In this document: positions 8,607-16,586 of the stretch, one piece after another
Layout of the letters: each line of letters opens with the position of its first letter
Position numbering within the stretch: the stretch's first letter is position 1
NCBI GenBank assembly: GCA_036378675.1
Contig: DASUWA010000040.1
Location: forward strand, 1-34,586
DNA from: Acidimicrobiales bacterium
GTDB taxonomy: Bacteria; Actinomycetota; Acidimicrobiia; Acidimicrobiales; Palsa-688
Reading direction: 5' to 3'
Length of the DNA stretch: 34,586 nt
The notes under the pieces: model-generated
The model's input: only the letters and a program-made list of their open reading frames with translations
Told to the model about the DNA's origin: nothing
Databases searched by the model: none
Position numbers and translations under genes: made by a program

Positions 8607-9809
8607 ATGGACTTTGAGCTGGCTTCTTACGACGATCCGAAGCGCCTGGCGGTGCGCTCCTGGTTGGGGGAGCACCCGTCACCGACCGGCCGGCAGCTCG
8701 CCGAGGCCGGTTACGTCGTTCCTCACTGGCCGGCCCCGTACGGCCTCGACGCCGACCCGGTCCATCAGCTGATCATCGACGAGGAGCTGCGGCGGGCGGG
8801 CGTGGGCCGGCCGGCGAACCCGATCGGGATCGGCTGGGCGGCGCCGACGATCCTTATGGCCGGCAGCGACGCCCAGAAGGAGCGGTACCTGTGGCCCGCG
8901 CTGGCCGGCGAGGAGTTCTGGTGCCAGCTGTTCTCCGAGCCGGATGCTGGGTCCGACCTGGCGTCGTTGAGCACGCGGGCGGTTCGCGACGGCGACGAGT
9001 GGGTCGTGAACGGCACCAAGATCTGGACGAGCGGTGCGCACATCGCCAAGTTCGGGATCCTGCTCGCCCGCACCGACGCAGATGCCCCGAAGCGCAAGGG
9101 GATCTCGTACTTCGTCTGCCCGATGGACGCGCCTGGCATCACGATGTCGCCGATCATCGACATGACAGGCGCGCATTCGTTCAACCAGGTGTTCTTCGAT
9201 GACGCCCGGCTGCCCGCCGACTGCCTGGTAGGAGAGGTCAACGACGGGTGGCGGCTGGCGAAGGCGACCCTAGCCAACGAGCGGGTGTCGTTGTCGACTG
9301 GTGGAGTGCTCTGGGGAAGCGGCCCTTCGGCTCAGGATCTGGTGGACTTGATTCGGGACGGCTCGCCGGACGCGAACGGCGGGGCGGCGGCCGATCCTCT
9401 GATGCGGCAGCGGATCGTGCGAGTGTGGATCGAAGGGGAGGTGCTGCGCCTGATCCGGTTGCGGACCCTCTCCGCGCAGCTGGCGGGGCGCCCTCCCGGG
9501 CCGGAGGCGTCCGTTCAGAAGCTGCTCGCCGACGAGCACGGGCAGCGCGTGATGGAGCTGGCCAAGGACCTGGTGGGCGCGTCGGGCATGCTCGCCGGGT
9601 CGGGTCCCGCCGGCAAGCTGGCTGCGGGTCGCAAAGGCGGGGCAACGGAAATCCGGTTCGAGGAGAACTTGATGCCGGGGGTGGAGCGGGTGTGGCACTA
9701 CGGCTTCTTGTTTTCGCCGGCGCTGACCATCGGTGGCGGGACGTGGGCGGTGCAGCGCAACATCATCGGGGAATGGGTGCTGGGCCTGCCAAGAGAACCG
9801 GGGGCGTAG
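8607..9809 (+). CDS. Acyl-CoA dehydrogenase (FadE family)
   Basis: This 400-residue enzyme is a second acyl-CoA dehydrogenase, divergent from the first. It shows LFSEPDAGSDLASL, WVVNGTKIWTSGAH, a helix-G segment ATLANERVSLS, and the C-terminal IGGGTWAVQRNIIGEWVLGLPRE typical of actinobacterial FadE proteins. As in the neighbour, the usual medium-chain catalytic Glu site reads GGGT, while NER supplies a glutamate at the long-chain/isovaleryl position. The C-terminal half carries an insert rich in D/G/A (SPDANGGAAADP) before LMRQRIVRVW. The start ATG has GGAAGGA five bases ahead. Two dehydrogenases in one cluster suggest two successive oxidations or two chain-length ranges; the choice is not visible in sequence. 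Confidence 0.93.
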   Translation: MDFELASYDDPKRLAVRSWLGEHPSPTGRQLAEAGYVVPHWPAPYGLDADPVHQLIIDEELRRAGVGRPANPIGIGWAAPTILMAGSDAQKERYLWPALAGEEFWCQLFSEPDAGSDLASLSTRAVRDGDEWVVNGTKIWTSGAHIAKFGILLARTDADAPKRKGISYFVCPMDAPGITMSPIIDMTGAHSFNQVFFDDARLPADCLVGEVNDGWRLAKATLANERVSLSTGGVLWGSGPSAQDLVDLIRDGSPDANGGAAADPLMRQRIVRVWIEGEVLRLIRLRTLSAQLAGRPPGPEASVQKLLADEHGQRVMELAKDLVGASGMLAGSGPAGKLAAGRKGGATEIRFEENLMPGVERVWHYGFLFSPALTIGGGTWAVQRNIIGEWVLGLPREPGA

Positions 9810-9812
9810 CCC

Positions 9813-10478
9813 GTGGTTGCCCCGGCGAGAGCACACGCGGACGGCGGCGTCCGGCCGGCCAAAGCGTCGGGGGGGTTGGCTCCGGCGACGGCGCGAGGGC
9901 AGCGGACCAAGGCGGCGCTTGTGCGCGCGGCAGCGCGGGTGTTCGAGAGAGACGGCTTCCTGGACGCGCGCATCGCTGACATCGCGTCCGAGGCCGGTGT
10001 GGCGACCGGGACCTTCTACACGTACTTCGATTCGAAGGACGAGATCTTTCGCGAAGTGGCCGACGTGCTGATCGACGAGCTGTACCAGCAGTCCCATGTC
10101 GGGGACGTCGTCGGAAGCGATCCCGCGGCGCGGATCGCCGCTGCCAACCGGCTTTACGTTGAGGCCTTCGCCCGCCACGCTGCCCTCTACTCGGTCGTCG
10201 TCCAGGTGTCGTCGTTCAACCCGGAGTTCCGCCAGCGCCGGCAGGCGTCACGGCTGGCGTTCGTCGAGAGAGCCGCGCGCGGATTGCGCGCGCTGCAGAG
10301 GTCAGGGGACGCAGACTCGAAGCTGGATCCGGACCTGACCGCGGCGATGCTGTGCGGGATGGTGGAGAACTTCGCCGAGGTCCGCCACCTGCTCGGCCAG
10401 CGCTTTGACGACGACCAGGCGGTCGCCGCCATGACCGACATCTGGGCGAAGGCGATCGGGCTCGGTCCGGCCCGCTGA
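9813..10478 (+). CDS. TetR-family transcriptional regulator
   Basis: This 221-residue repressor-type protein has an N-terminal HTH at about residues 32-78 (ALVRAAARVFERDGF, then IADIASEAGVATGTFYTYF, then KDEIF). A ligand-binding helical domain follows. The first 30 residues are an Ala/Gly/Pro-rich tail without structure. The GTG at 9813 starts three bases after the dehydrogenase stop, so the genes are co-transcribed; a later start within the tail cannot be excluded. By context it likely senses an acyl-CoA of this pathway and acts on the palindromes at 8489-8513. Ligand and target are inferred. Confidence 0.9.
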   Translation: MVAPARAHADGGVRPAKASGGLAPATARGQRTKAALVRAAARVFERDGFLDARIADIASEAGVATGTFYTYFDSKDEIFREVADVLIDELYQQSHVGDVVGSDPAARIAAANRLYVEAFARHAALYSVVVQVSSFNPEFRQRRQASRLAFVERAARGLRALQRSGDADSKLDPDLTAAMLCGMVENFAEVRHLLGQRFDDDQAVAAMTDIWAKAIGLGPAR

Positions 10479-10515
10479 ACGGACCGCGTCCCGGGCTCCA
10501 GGTGGCCGGCGCTGC

Positions 10516-10521
10516 TAGAAC
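10516..10521 (+). promoter_or_regulatory. Candidate -10 element (TAGAAC) of a leaderless P450 transcript
   Basis: TAGAAC ends six bases before the P450 ATG (10528), and no Shine-Dalgarno sequence is present. This spacing puts the transcription start at or next to the ATG. Other genes in the window show the same layout. Confidence 0.4.
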
Positions 10522-10527
10522 ACCTTC

Positions 10528-11739
10528 ATGGGCATCGAGAGCGCTTCTGACCTGAGTCTTGATCTCCTCGACGGCGACTTCTACGTCAACAACCCTTACC
10601 CGACGTACGCGTGGCTGCGTGAAAACGCCCCCTTCTACTGGGACTCGGTCAACGAGCTGTGGGGCGTGTCCCGCTACGACGACATCGTCGAGATCGAGAG
10701 CCGCAAGGACGTGTTCATCAGCTCGGATCAGCTGAAGGGTGGCTACCGGCCGAACATGCCTGCGGACCCGGCGATCATCGGTCTCGACGACCCGATCCAC
10801 CAGAAGCGCCGCAACCTTGTCGCGAGGCGATTCACCCCGAAGGCGGTGTCCGGAAGAGAGGATCACGTCCGCCAGACTGTGACCGGTCTACTCGACGCCG
10901 TCGAGGCAAACGGCGGAACCGCCGAGATCGTGAACGAGCTGGCCGCTCCTCTGCCGGCGATGACGATCGCCTGGCTGCTCGGGTTTCCCGAGGAGCGCTG
11001 GCCGGAGCTGGCGGCGTGGTCGGAGCGCACGATCATGCTCGGCGGCGGTCCTCGCTACCGCAATGACGACGGCTACGCCGCGGTGGAGGAGTTCGGAACC
11101 GCGGCGTACGGGCTCTACATGGAGCGCAGCGGCTGCCCCGCCGACGACGTGATGTCGATCTGGACGAAGGCGGAGATAGACGGGAACCCGCTCGACATCG
11201 AGACCGTGGTCGCAGACTGCCTGCTTCTCCTCGACGGCGGCGCCGAAACGACCAGGACGGTCATCGCCCGGACGCTCCTGAACCTCATCGACAACCCCGA
11301 CCAGTGGGAGAAGCTGCGCGCGGGGGCGGACCTCGGCATCGCGACGGACGAGTTCATCCGGTTCGTCACACCGATCCACAACATGTGCAGGGTCGCCGCA
11401 GTCGACACCGAAGTGTCGGGGCATCCGATCGCCAAAGGTCAGCAGGTCGTGATGATGTACTCCGCCGCCAACCGGGATCCGGAGCATTTCGAGGAACCGG
11501 AGAGGCTGGACGTCACCCGCAACCCCAACCGCCATCTATCCTTCGGTTTCGGCACACACTTCTGCCTCGGAGCGGCGCTCGCGAGGATGGAGATCCGGGT
11601 GTTTTTCGAAGAGTTGGCCAGGCGGGTGAAGCGGTTCAAGCTGACGCCCGGGACGGCGCCGGTCGAGATGGCCAACGCGTTCGTGTTCGGTCTCAAGGAG
11701 GCCCGGCTCGATTTCGAGTTTGGCGGCGCAGAAGGCTGA
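10528..11739 (+). CDS. Cytochrome P450
   Basis: This 403-residue soluble bacterial P450 carries the heme loop FGFGTHFCLG with the cysteine ligand at C346, the K-helix ExxR motif as EFIR, and an I-helix LDGGAETTR in place of the usual AGxET/DTT. RDPEHFEEPERLDVTRNPNRH is the expected meander. Such enzymes need a ferredoxin and reductase, which are not encoded here. Actinobacterial P450s beside FadD and FadE genes often hydroxylate sterol side chains or methyl-branched lipids (CYP125, CYP124 and CYP142 are known cases). Here it may oxidise a terminal methyl of a branched hydrocarbon to feed the two ligases downstream; that is inference. It is 49 bases after tetR and may have its own promoter. 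Confidence 0.93.
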   Translation: MGIESASDLSLDLLDGDFYVNNPYPTYAWLRENAPFYWDSVNELWGVSRYDDIVEIESRKDVFISSDQLKGGYRPNMPADPAIIGLDDPIHQKRRNLVARRFTPKAVSGREDHVRQTVTGLLDAVEANGGTAEIVNELAAPLPAMTIAWLLGFPEERWPELAAWSERTIMLGGGPRYRNDDGYAAVEEFGTAAYGLYMERSGCPADDVMSIWTKAEIDGNPLDIETVVADCLLLLDGGAETTRTVIARTLLNLIDNPDQWEKLRAGADLGIATDEFIRFVTPIHNMCRVAAVDTEVSGHPIAKGQQVVMMYSAANRDPEHFEEPERLDVTRNPNRHLSFGFGTHFCLGAALARMEIRVFFEELARRVKRFKLTPGTAPVEMANAFVFGLKEARLDFEFGGAEG

Positions 11740-11761
11740 TTCTGCCGGCCGCGCTGAAGGT

Positions 11762-11781
11762 TCGCCCTGCCGGGCGGGCGA
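11762..11781 (+). terminator. GC-rich hairpin between P450 and acyl-CoA synthetase
   Basis: TCGCCC or longer (from 11762) pairs with GGGCGA (11776-11781) around an eight-base loop, within a wider GCCGGC-flanked segment. It has no T-tract. It could weaken read-through from the P450 gene or be a 5' leader structure of the next gene. Confidence 0.3.
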
Positions 11782-11843
11782 CGGCGCCGGCCCAGGCGTG
11801 AAAAGATGCTCCCGGACAACGTTTCGGGGAGGAAACACGAGCG

Positions 11844-13466
11844 ATGCAAGGGCTGATGCAATCGACTCCGCTGACGCTGGACATGATCTTCCGGCGAGCC
11901 GAGTCGCTTTGGGGCACCAAGAACCTCGCCACGGCGAGCAAGAACGGGATCCAACGGATCGAGTACGCCACCTGGGCTGAGCGAACCCGGAAACTCGGCG
12001 GCGTTCTCGACGACCTCGGAATCAGCCCCGACGGACGGGTCGCCACGTTCGCGTGGAACAGCACCCGCCACCTCGAGCTGTACTTCGCCGCGCCGTGCAG
12101 CGGGCGGGTGCTGCACACGTTGAACATCAGGCTCTTCGCCGACCAGTTGGTGTATATCGCGAACCACGCCGAGGACGAAGTGGTGTTCGCCGACCGCAGC
12201 CTGCTTCCGTTGCTCGGGCCGCTTCTCGACGAACTCAAGTCGGTTCGCCACGTCGTGATAATGGACGACTGCGGCGACGGCGGCCCGGAAATCCCTGACG
12301 ACGCGCGCATCTCTGACTATGAAGAGCTGCTGGCCGGCGCCCAACCTCATCCTTTTTCAGTCGTCGAAGACGAGAACACGGCAGCATCGATGTGCTACAC
12401 GAGCGGGACCACCGGTGACCCGAAAGGTGTTGTCTACTCGCACCGCTCGACCGTGTTGCATTCGATGGCCGCGATGATGGTCGACGGAGTCGGCATCACC
12501 GAGTCGGACGTGGTGCTTCCCGTGGTGCCGATGTTCCACGCGAACGCCTGGGGCCTGTGCCAGGCGGGTGTAATGGCCGGGTCCGAAATGCTGTTTCCCG
12601 GTGCGGACCTCTCACCCGAGGCGATCGCCGGGCTCATCACCGGGCAAGGTGTGACCGTCGCGGCAGGGGTTCCGACGATCTGGATGGGCGCGAGGCCGCT
12701 GCTGGCCGGAAAGCCCCACCGCCTGCGCGTCGTGCTCTGCGGTGGGTCAGCGGTTCCGAAGGCGCTGTCCGAGGCGTACCGGGCCGAGATCGGCATCCCG
12801 ATCACGCAGGCGTGGGGCATGACTGAGACCAGCCCGTTGGCGAGCGTGGCGCGCGTCCGCAGCGACCGGGCGTCGTCGAGCGACGAGGAGCTGGCGAACC
12901 TGCGCTCCACTCAAGGGTTGCCGGTGCCCGGGGTCGAGCTGCGAATAGCCGACCCTTCATCGAACGAGGTCCTTCCTTGGGACGACGAGACGAGCGGTGA
13001 GGTCCAAGTACGCGGCCCTTGGATCGCTCGCGAGTACTACAACGATCCCCGAGGAGCGTCGTCCTTTACTGCGGACGAGTGGTTGCGAACGGGCGACGTC
13101 GCCGCGGTGAGCCCTGACGGGTACATCCGCCTGGTCGACCGGACCAAGGACCTGATCAAATCCGGCGGCGAGTGGATCTCCTCGGTCGAGCTCGAGAACC
13201 ATCTGATGGCCAATCCCGCTGTCGCCGAAGCGGCCGTGATCGCGGTGTCGAGCGAACGCTGGATGGAACGTCCGATGGCGTGCATCGTTCTCAAGCCGGG
13301 CGAGAGTCTGACCAAACAAGACGTAATCGAGTGGTTGAAGCCGCGGGTTGCCAAGTGGTGGCTGCCCGACGAGGTCGAGTTCATCGAGGAGGTGCCGAAA
13401 ACGTCGGTGGGGAAGTTTTCGAAGAAGGACTTGCGGGATCGTTTTTCTGATCGGGTGGTGCCCTAG
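11844..13466 (+). CDS. Acyl-CoA synthetase (AMP-forming, FadD/AlkK-like)
   Basis: This 540-residue adenylate-forming ligase activates a free fatty acid to its CoA thioester. The P-loop is CYTSGTTGDPKGVVYSH, the A5 motif is QAWGMTETSP, the A7 region WLRTGDVAAVSPDGYIRLVDR, and the A10 lysine lies in TSVGKFSKK. The sequence PMFHANAWG and the length fit medium/long-chain ligases of the AlkK type. The ATG at 11844 follows GGGGAGGAAA by about ten bases; an internal ATG four codons on is an alternative. It ends two bases before the next ligase gene, so the pair is co-translated. Likely substrate is the acid produced upstream, for example by the P450; that is inference. Confidence 0.93.
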   Translation: MQGLMQSTPLTLDMIFRRAESLWGTKNLATASKNGIQRIEYATWAERTRKLGGVLDDLGISPDGRVATFAWNSTRHLELYFAAPCSGRVLHTLNIRLFADQLVYIANHAEDEVVFADRSLLPLLGPLLDELKSVRHVVIMDDCGDGGPEIPDDARISDYEELLAGAQPHPFSVVEDENTAASMCYTSGTTGDPKGVVYSHRSTVLHSMAAMMVDGVGITESDVVLPVVPMFHANAWGLCQAGVMAGSEMLFPGADLSPEAIAGLITGQGVTVAAGVPTIWMGARPLLAGKPHRLRVVLCGGSAVPKALSEAYRAEIGIPITQAWGMTETSPLASVARVRSDRASSSDEELANLRSTQGLPVPGVELRIADPSSNEVLPWDDETSGEVQVRGPWIAREYYNDPRGASSFTADEWLRTGDVAAVSPDGYIRLVDRTKDLIKSGGEWISSVELENHLMANPAVAEAAVIAVSSERWMERPMACIVLKPGESLTKQDVIEWLKPRVAKWWLPDEVEFIEEVPKTSVGKFSKKDLRDRFSDRVVP

Positions 13467-13468
13467 CA

Positions 13469-15007
13469 ATGGACCTTCTAGCGATGTACGCGTCGACCCA
13501 GCCGGACAAGCTCGCGGTGATCGACGATCGCCCAGGCGAGCCGGTCCTCTCGTGGACGTTTGCCGAGCTCGACAAGAAGGCAAACCGGCTCGCCAACCAC
13601 CTGTCCAAGTTGGGCGTGGGCCACTCGACCAAGGTGGTCTGGTGCGGGCAGAACTCCGCCGGGCTGCTCGCAATGACCCACGCCATCCGAAAGGTGGGCG
13701 CGATAGGGGTGCCGCTCAACTACCGGCTCACGCCGGAGGAGGCGGCGTATGTTGTCGACAACAGCGACGCCGAGGTGGTCTACGTCGACGCGGAGTACGA
13801 GGACCTGATCTTCGGCATCCGCGGACAGGTTCCCAAAGTGCGGGAGGTGCTGGTGTTCGACGGGGACGGCAGCCTCGAGCGCACCCTGGACACTTATCCC
13901 GACACCTTCCAACCGGTCGAAGTCGCCGGCGAGGGAGGCCCGGTCACCGGTACGACGATGATCTACACGTCGGGAACCACGGGAAAGCCGAAAGGAGCGG
14001 TCCGCTCGGCTTCGCTTGATCCGGCAACCGGCGCTCGGCTGATCTCGCTGATTGGATACGTCCCTGATGACGTGTACGTCACCACCGGGCCCCTCTACCA
14101 CTCGGGTCCGGGTGGCTTCGCCGCTGTTGCGCATGCGCTCGGCAACACTGTCGTGGTTCAACACAAGTTCGACCCCGAAGACTGGCTTCGCCTCGTCGAG
14201 AAGTACAAGGTGACCACGACCTTCACCGCGCCGACGCCTGTTCGGATGATTTGCAGCCTCCCGACGGACGTTAAAGCGCGGTACGACCGCAGGTCGATGA
14301 AGCGGTTGATCGCCAACGCAGCACCGTGGACGTTGGCGTTGAAGAAGATGTACCTGGCGGATTTCCCACCGGAGTCGTTGTGGGAGGTTTACGGTTCGAC
14401 CGAGCTCGGAGTTGACACCGTCCTCGCGCCCGAAGATCACCTCCGCAAGCCGGGCTCGTGCGGCAAGCCGGCGCCGGGAATCGAGATAAAGCTGTTCGAC
14501 GAGGAAGGCAACGAGGTCACCGAACCGCACCAGACCGGCGAGCTGTACGTCCGGGCTGCGACGGTGTTCGACTCCTATTACAAGGCGGAGGAGAAATACC
14601 GGGCAGCGACGCGGGGAGACTTTCACACGGTCGGGGACATCGCGTACTTCGACGAGGACGGCTACTTCTACATCGCCGACCGCAAGAACGACATGATCAT
14701 CAGCGGGGGCATGAACATCTACCCCGCGGAGATCGAGGCGGCGCTGGACAGCGATCCCGACATATACGAGGTGGCCGTCTTCGGGATCCCGAACGAGGAG
14801 TGGGGCGAGAGCGTTCACGCGGTTGTCGTGCCTGCTCGCCCGGACCTGGCTGCGGATGAGGTCATCGCCTACGCGCGGGAGCATCTCGCCGGGTACAAGG
14901 TGCCGAGATCGGTCAGCTTCGTAGCGGATCTGCCCAAGACAGGATCGGGGAAGGTCCTTAAGCGGGAGCTGAAGGCGCCCTTCTGGGCCTCTGCTAAGGG
15001 GAGTTGA
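13469..15007 (+). CDS. Acyl-CoA synthetase (AMP-forming, FadD family)
   Basis: This 512-residue second ligase is clearly distinct from its neighbour. It has MIYTSGTTGKPKGAVR, a shortened linker, EVYGSTELG as the A5 motif, DRKNDMIISGGMNIYPAEIE, and a catalytic lysine in KTGSGKVLKRELK. The layout resembles actinobacterial FadD enzymes of sterol and branched-acid breakdown. The ATG lies two bases after the preceding TAG. Two adjacent ligases may act on the starting acid and on a shortened intermediate, but nothing in the sequence fixes the substrate. It is the last gene of the plus arm; a strong hairpin follows at 15135-15170. Confidence 0.93.
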   Translation: MDLLAMYASTQPDKLAVIDDRPGEPVLSWTFAELDKKANRLANHLSKLGVGHSTKVVWCGQNSAGLLAMTHAIRKVGAIGVPLNYRLTPEEAAYVVDNSDAEVVYVDAEYEDLIFGIRGQVPKVREVLVFDGDGSLERTLDTYPDTFQPVEVAGEGGPVTGTTMIYTSGTTGKPKGAVRSASLDPATGARLISLIGYVPDDVYVTTGPLYHSGPGGFAAVAHALGNTVVVQHKFDPEDWLRLVEKYKVTTTFTAPTPVRMICSLPTDVKARYDRRSMKRLIANAAPWTLALKKMYLADFPPESLWEVYGSTELGVDTVLAPEDHLRKPGSCGKPAPGIEIKLFDEEGNEVTEPHQTGELYVRAATVFDSYYKAEEKYRAATRGDFHTVGDIAYFDEDGYFYIADRKNDMIISGGMNIYPAEIEAALDSDPDIYEVAVFGIPNEEWGESVHAVVVPARPDLAADEVIAYAREHLAGYKVPRSVSFVADLPKTGSGKVLKRELKAPFWASAKGS

Positions 15008-15015
15008 GCAGGGCT

Positions 15016-15030
15016 ATCGCTAACAGCGAT
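15016..15030 (+). terminator. Small hairpin after the acyl-CoA synthetase gene
   Basis: ATCGCT (15016-15021) and AGCGAT (15025-15030) form a six-pair stem with a three-base loop, nine bases past the stop. A further small inverted repeat, ATGCC-GTT-GGCAT, lies at 15066-15078. Neither has a T-run; they may add to termination or mRNA stability. Confidence 0.3.
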
Positions 15031-15134
15031 GCTGTTTATCTGCTAAAACTGTTTGCCTGATAGCCATGCCGTTGGCATACTGGCATCGACGCTTCGGCCG
15101 GTATTTCCCCCCCACTGGACCGGAAGCGGTTATG

Positions 15135-15170
15135 CGAAGGGCCTGGCTCCCCCCCCCGCCAGGCCCTTCG
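15135..15170 (+). terminator. Strong hairpin closing the plus-strand lipid operon
   Basis: CGAAGGGCCTGGC (15135-15147) pairs perfectly with GCCAGGCCCTTCG (15158-15170): 13 pairs around a ten-base loop that is almost all C. There is no T-tract, as is common for actinobacterial terminators. It lies 127 bases past the ligase stop and 111 bases before the next gene. Confidence 0.6.
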
Positions 15171-15281
15171 TCGCGTCTGGGATCAGGTCGGAGTCGCGTC
15201 TGCGATCGGATCAAGTCGGGGTCGCCCGGGCCGGGGCGGGGGTCGCAAGTCGGCCGGGATAGTTCCGGGGCTTGTGCGACG

Positions 15282-16235
15282 ATGGCCGCCATGTCAGGCC
15301 CTTTCGTGCCGTCCGGGCAACAGTTCCGAATCGCCGGCTCAGGCCAGGAACTCGTCGCCGTCGAAGTAGGCGGCGGGATCCGTTCCTACCGGTCCGGAGA
15401 TCTCAACGTGCTCGACGGCTACCCGGAGACGGCGATCTGTTCGGGAGGTCGCGGCCAGCTGCTGGCGCCCTGGCCGAACCGGGTCGGCGACGGGTGCTGG
15501 GAGTGGGAGGGCGCCACCTATCAGTTGGCTTTGAGCGAACCGGAGCACTCCAACGCGATCCACGGGTTGGTGCGTTGGCTGCCCTGGTCGTTGCTCGAAC
15601 AAGATGAAGGCGCCGGCGATCGGTCGACCATGCGACTGGGCTGCCGGCTCTACCCGCAGCCGGGTTGGCCCTGGCTCCTCGATCTTTCCGTCAAGTACGA
15701 CCTGGGTGTCGAGGGCCTCACCGCTACCACGTCGGTAACCAATAGTGGCGGCCCCGGACCCTGCCCCATCGGGCTCGGCTGGCATCCGTACATCGCCGCG
15801 TTCGGGGCAGCGGTCGACGAGTTGGACTTACGGGTTCCGGCCGCGGTTTCGTACGTGAGCGATGAGCGCGGGCTGCCGGTTTCAAAGGGCCCGGTCGACG
15901 GTACGGACGACGACTTCCGCGTTGCGCAGCGCATCGGACGGGCGAAGCTCGATGTCGCGTTCACCGAATTCGAACGCGACTCGACTGGACGTGCGATGGT
16001 CGAGGTTCGCCATCCGTCAGGTCAGGGGACTCGCCTCTGGATGGACGACAACTTCACCCATTTGATGGTGTACACCGGCGACACACTTGCCGAGCCGGAT
16101 CGCCGCCGGCGTGGTCTCGCGGTGGAGCCGATGACGTGCGCGCCCGACATGTTGCGCAATCGGGACGGGATGGTCCTATTGCCCGAAGGGATCCCGTTCG
16201 AGGCGGCGTGGGGACTCGAAATCTTCAAGATTTAA
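15282..16235 (+). CDS. Aldose 1-epimerase family protein
   Basis: This 317-residue galactose-mutarotase-fold protein probably interconverts sugar anomers. The expected acid/base residues are visible: a histidine in SNAIHGLVRW, a second in GLGWHPYIA, and a glutamate in AVEPMTCAPD, matching GalM His96, His170 and Glu304. The fold's N[RG]-type segment APWPNRVGDG is also present. I start at ATG 15282; a second ATG nine bases on is equally possible, and coding signal before it is poor. It lies alone behind a terminator hairpin with a small gene after it, and I see no link to the lipid genes. Sugar specificity is unknown. Confidence 0.85.
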   Translation: MAAMSGPFVPSGQQFRIAGSGQELVAVEVGGGIRSYRSGDLNVLDGYPETAICSGGRGQLLAPWPNRVGDGCWEWEGATYQLALSEPEHSNAIHGLVRWLPWSLLEQDEGAGDRSTMRLGCRLYPQPGWPWLLDLSVKYDLGVEGLTATTSVTNSGGPGPCPIGLGWHPYIAAFGAAVDELDLRVPAAVSYVSDERGLPVSKGPVDGTDDDFRVAQRIGRAKLDVAFTEFERDSTGRAMVEVRHPSGQGTRLWMDDNFTHLMVYTGDTLAEPDRRRRGLAVEPMTCAPDMLRNRDGMVLLPEGIPFEAAWGLEIFKI

Positions 16236-16259
16236 GCGGGTTTTGCCGATAGCGAAGAC

Positions 16260-16586
16260 ATGGAGAAGGTGCCGGGCCACTTGCAATTGCGAGAGTCCTT
16301 TGTCCTCGCGGACGGCACCCAAGTCGCGATCGGTCACGGCGCAGGCGGTCAATATCTGGTGATTTCTCTGAGCGGACGGAGCGGCCCGTGTTGGGTCTGC
16401 GCGCCGGCTACCGATCGGGCCGTCGAGTGTGTTCGAACCGGTCAGGCATCGCCATGGGCGGTCGTTCACCACAGCGCCACCGGCACCGTCGACGTTATCC
16501 GCAGCCGCGTCGATGGAACGCTGATCGAATCGGTTGTGCTCTGCTCGCAGCTGCCGATCGGCCGCAGCGTTCTCGCCGCCGCTTAA
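16260..16586 (+). CDS. Hypothetical protein, 108 residues
   Basis: I do not recognise this small protein. It reads as a soluble beta-rich domain (LQLRESFVLADGTQVAIGHG, AVVHHSATGTVDVIRSRVDG) with three cysteines, two of them in GPCWVCAP, and no signal peptide or membrane span. Codon use is normal for the genome. It starts 24 bases after the epimerase gene, so it is probably co-transcribed. Its TAA shares four bases (TTAA, 16583-16586) with the stop of the convergent hydrolase gene. Confidence 0.65.
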   Translation: MEKVPGHLQLRESFVLADGTQVAIGHGAGGQYLVISLSGRSGPCWVCAPATDRAVECVRTGQASPWAVVHHSATGTVDVIRSRVDGTLIESVVLCSQLPIGRSVLAAA

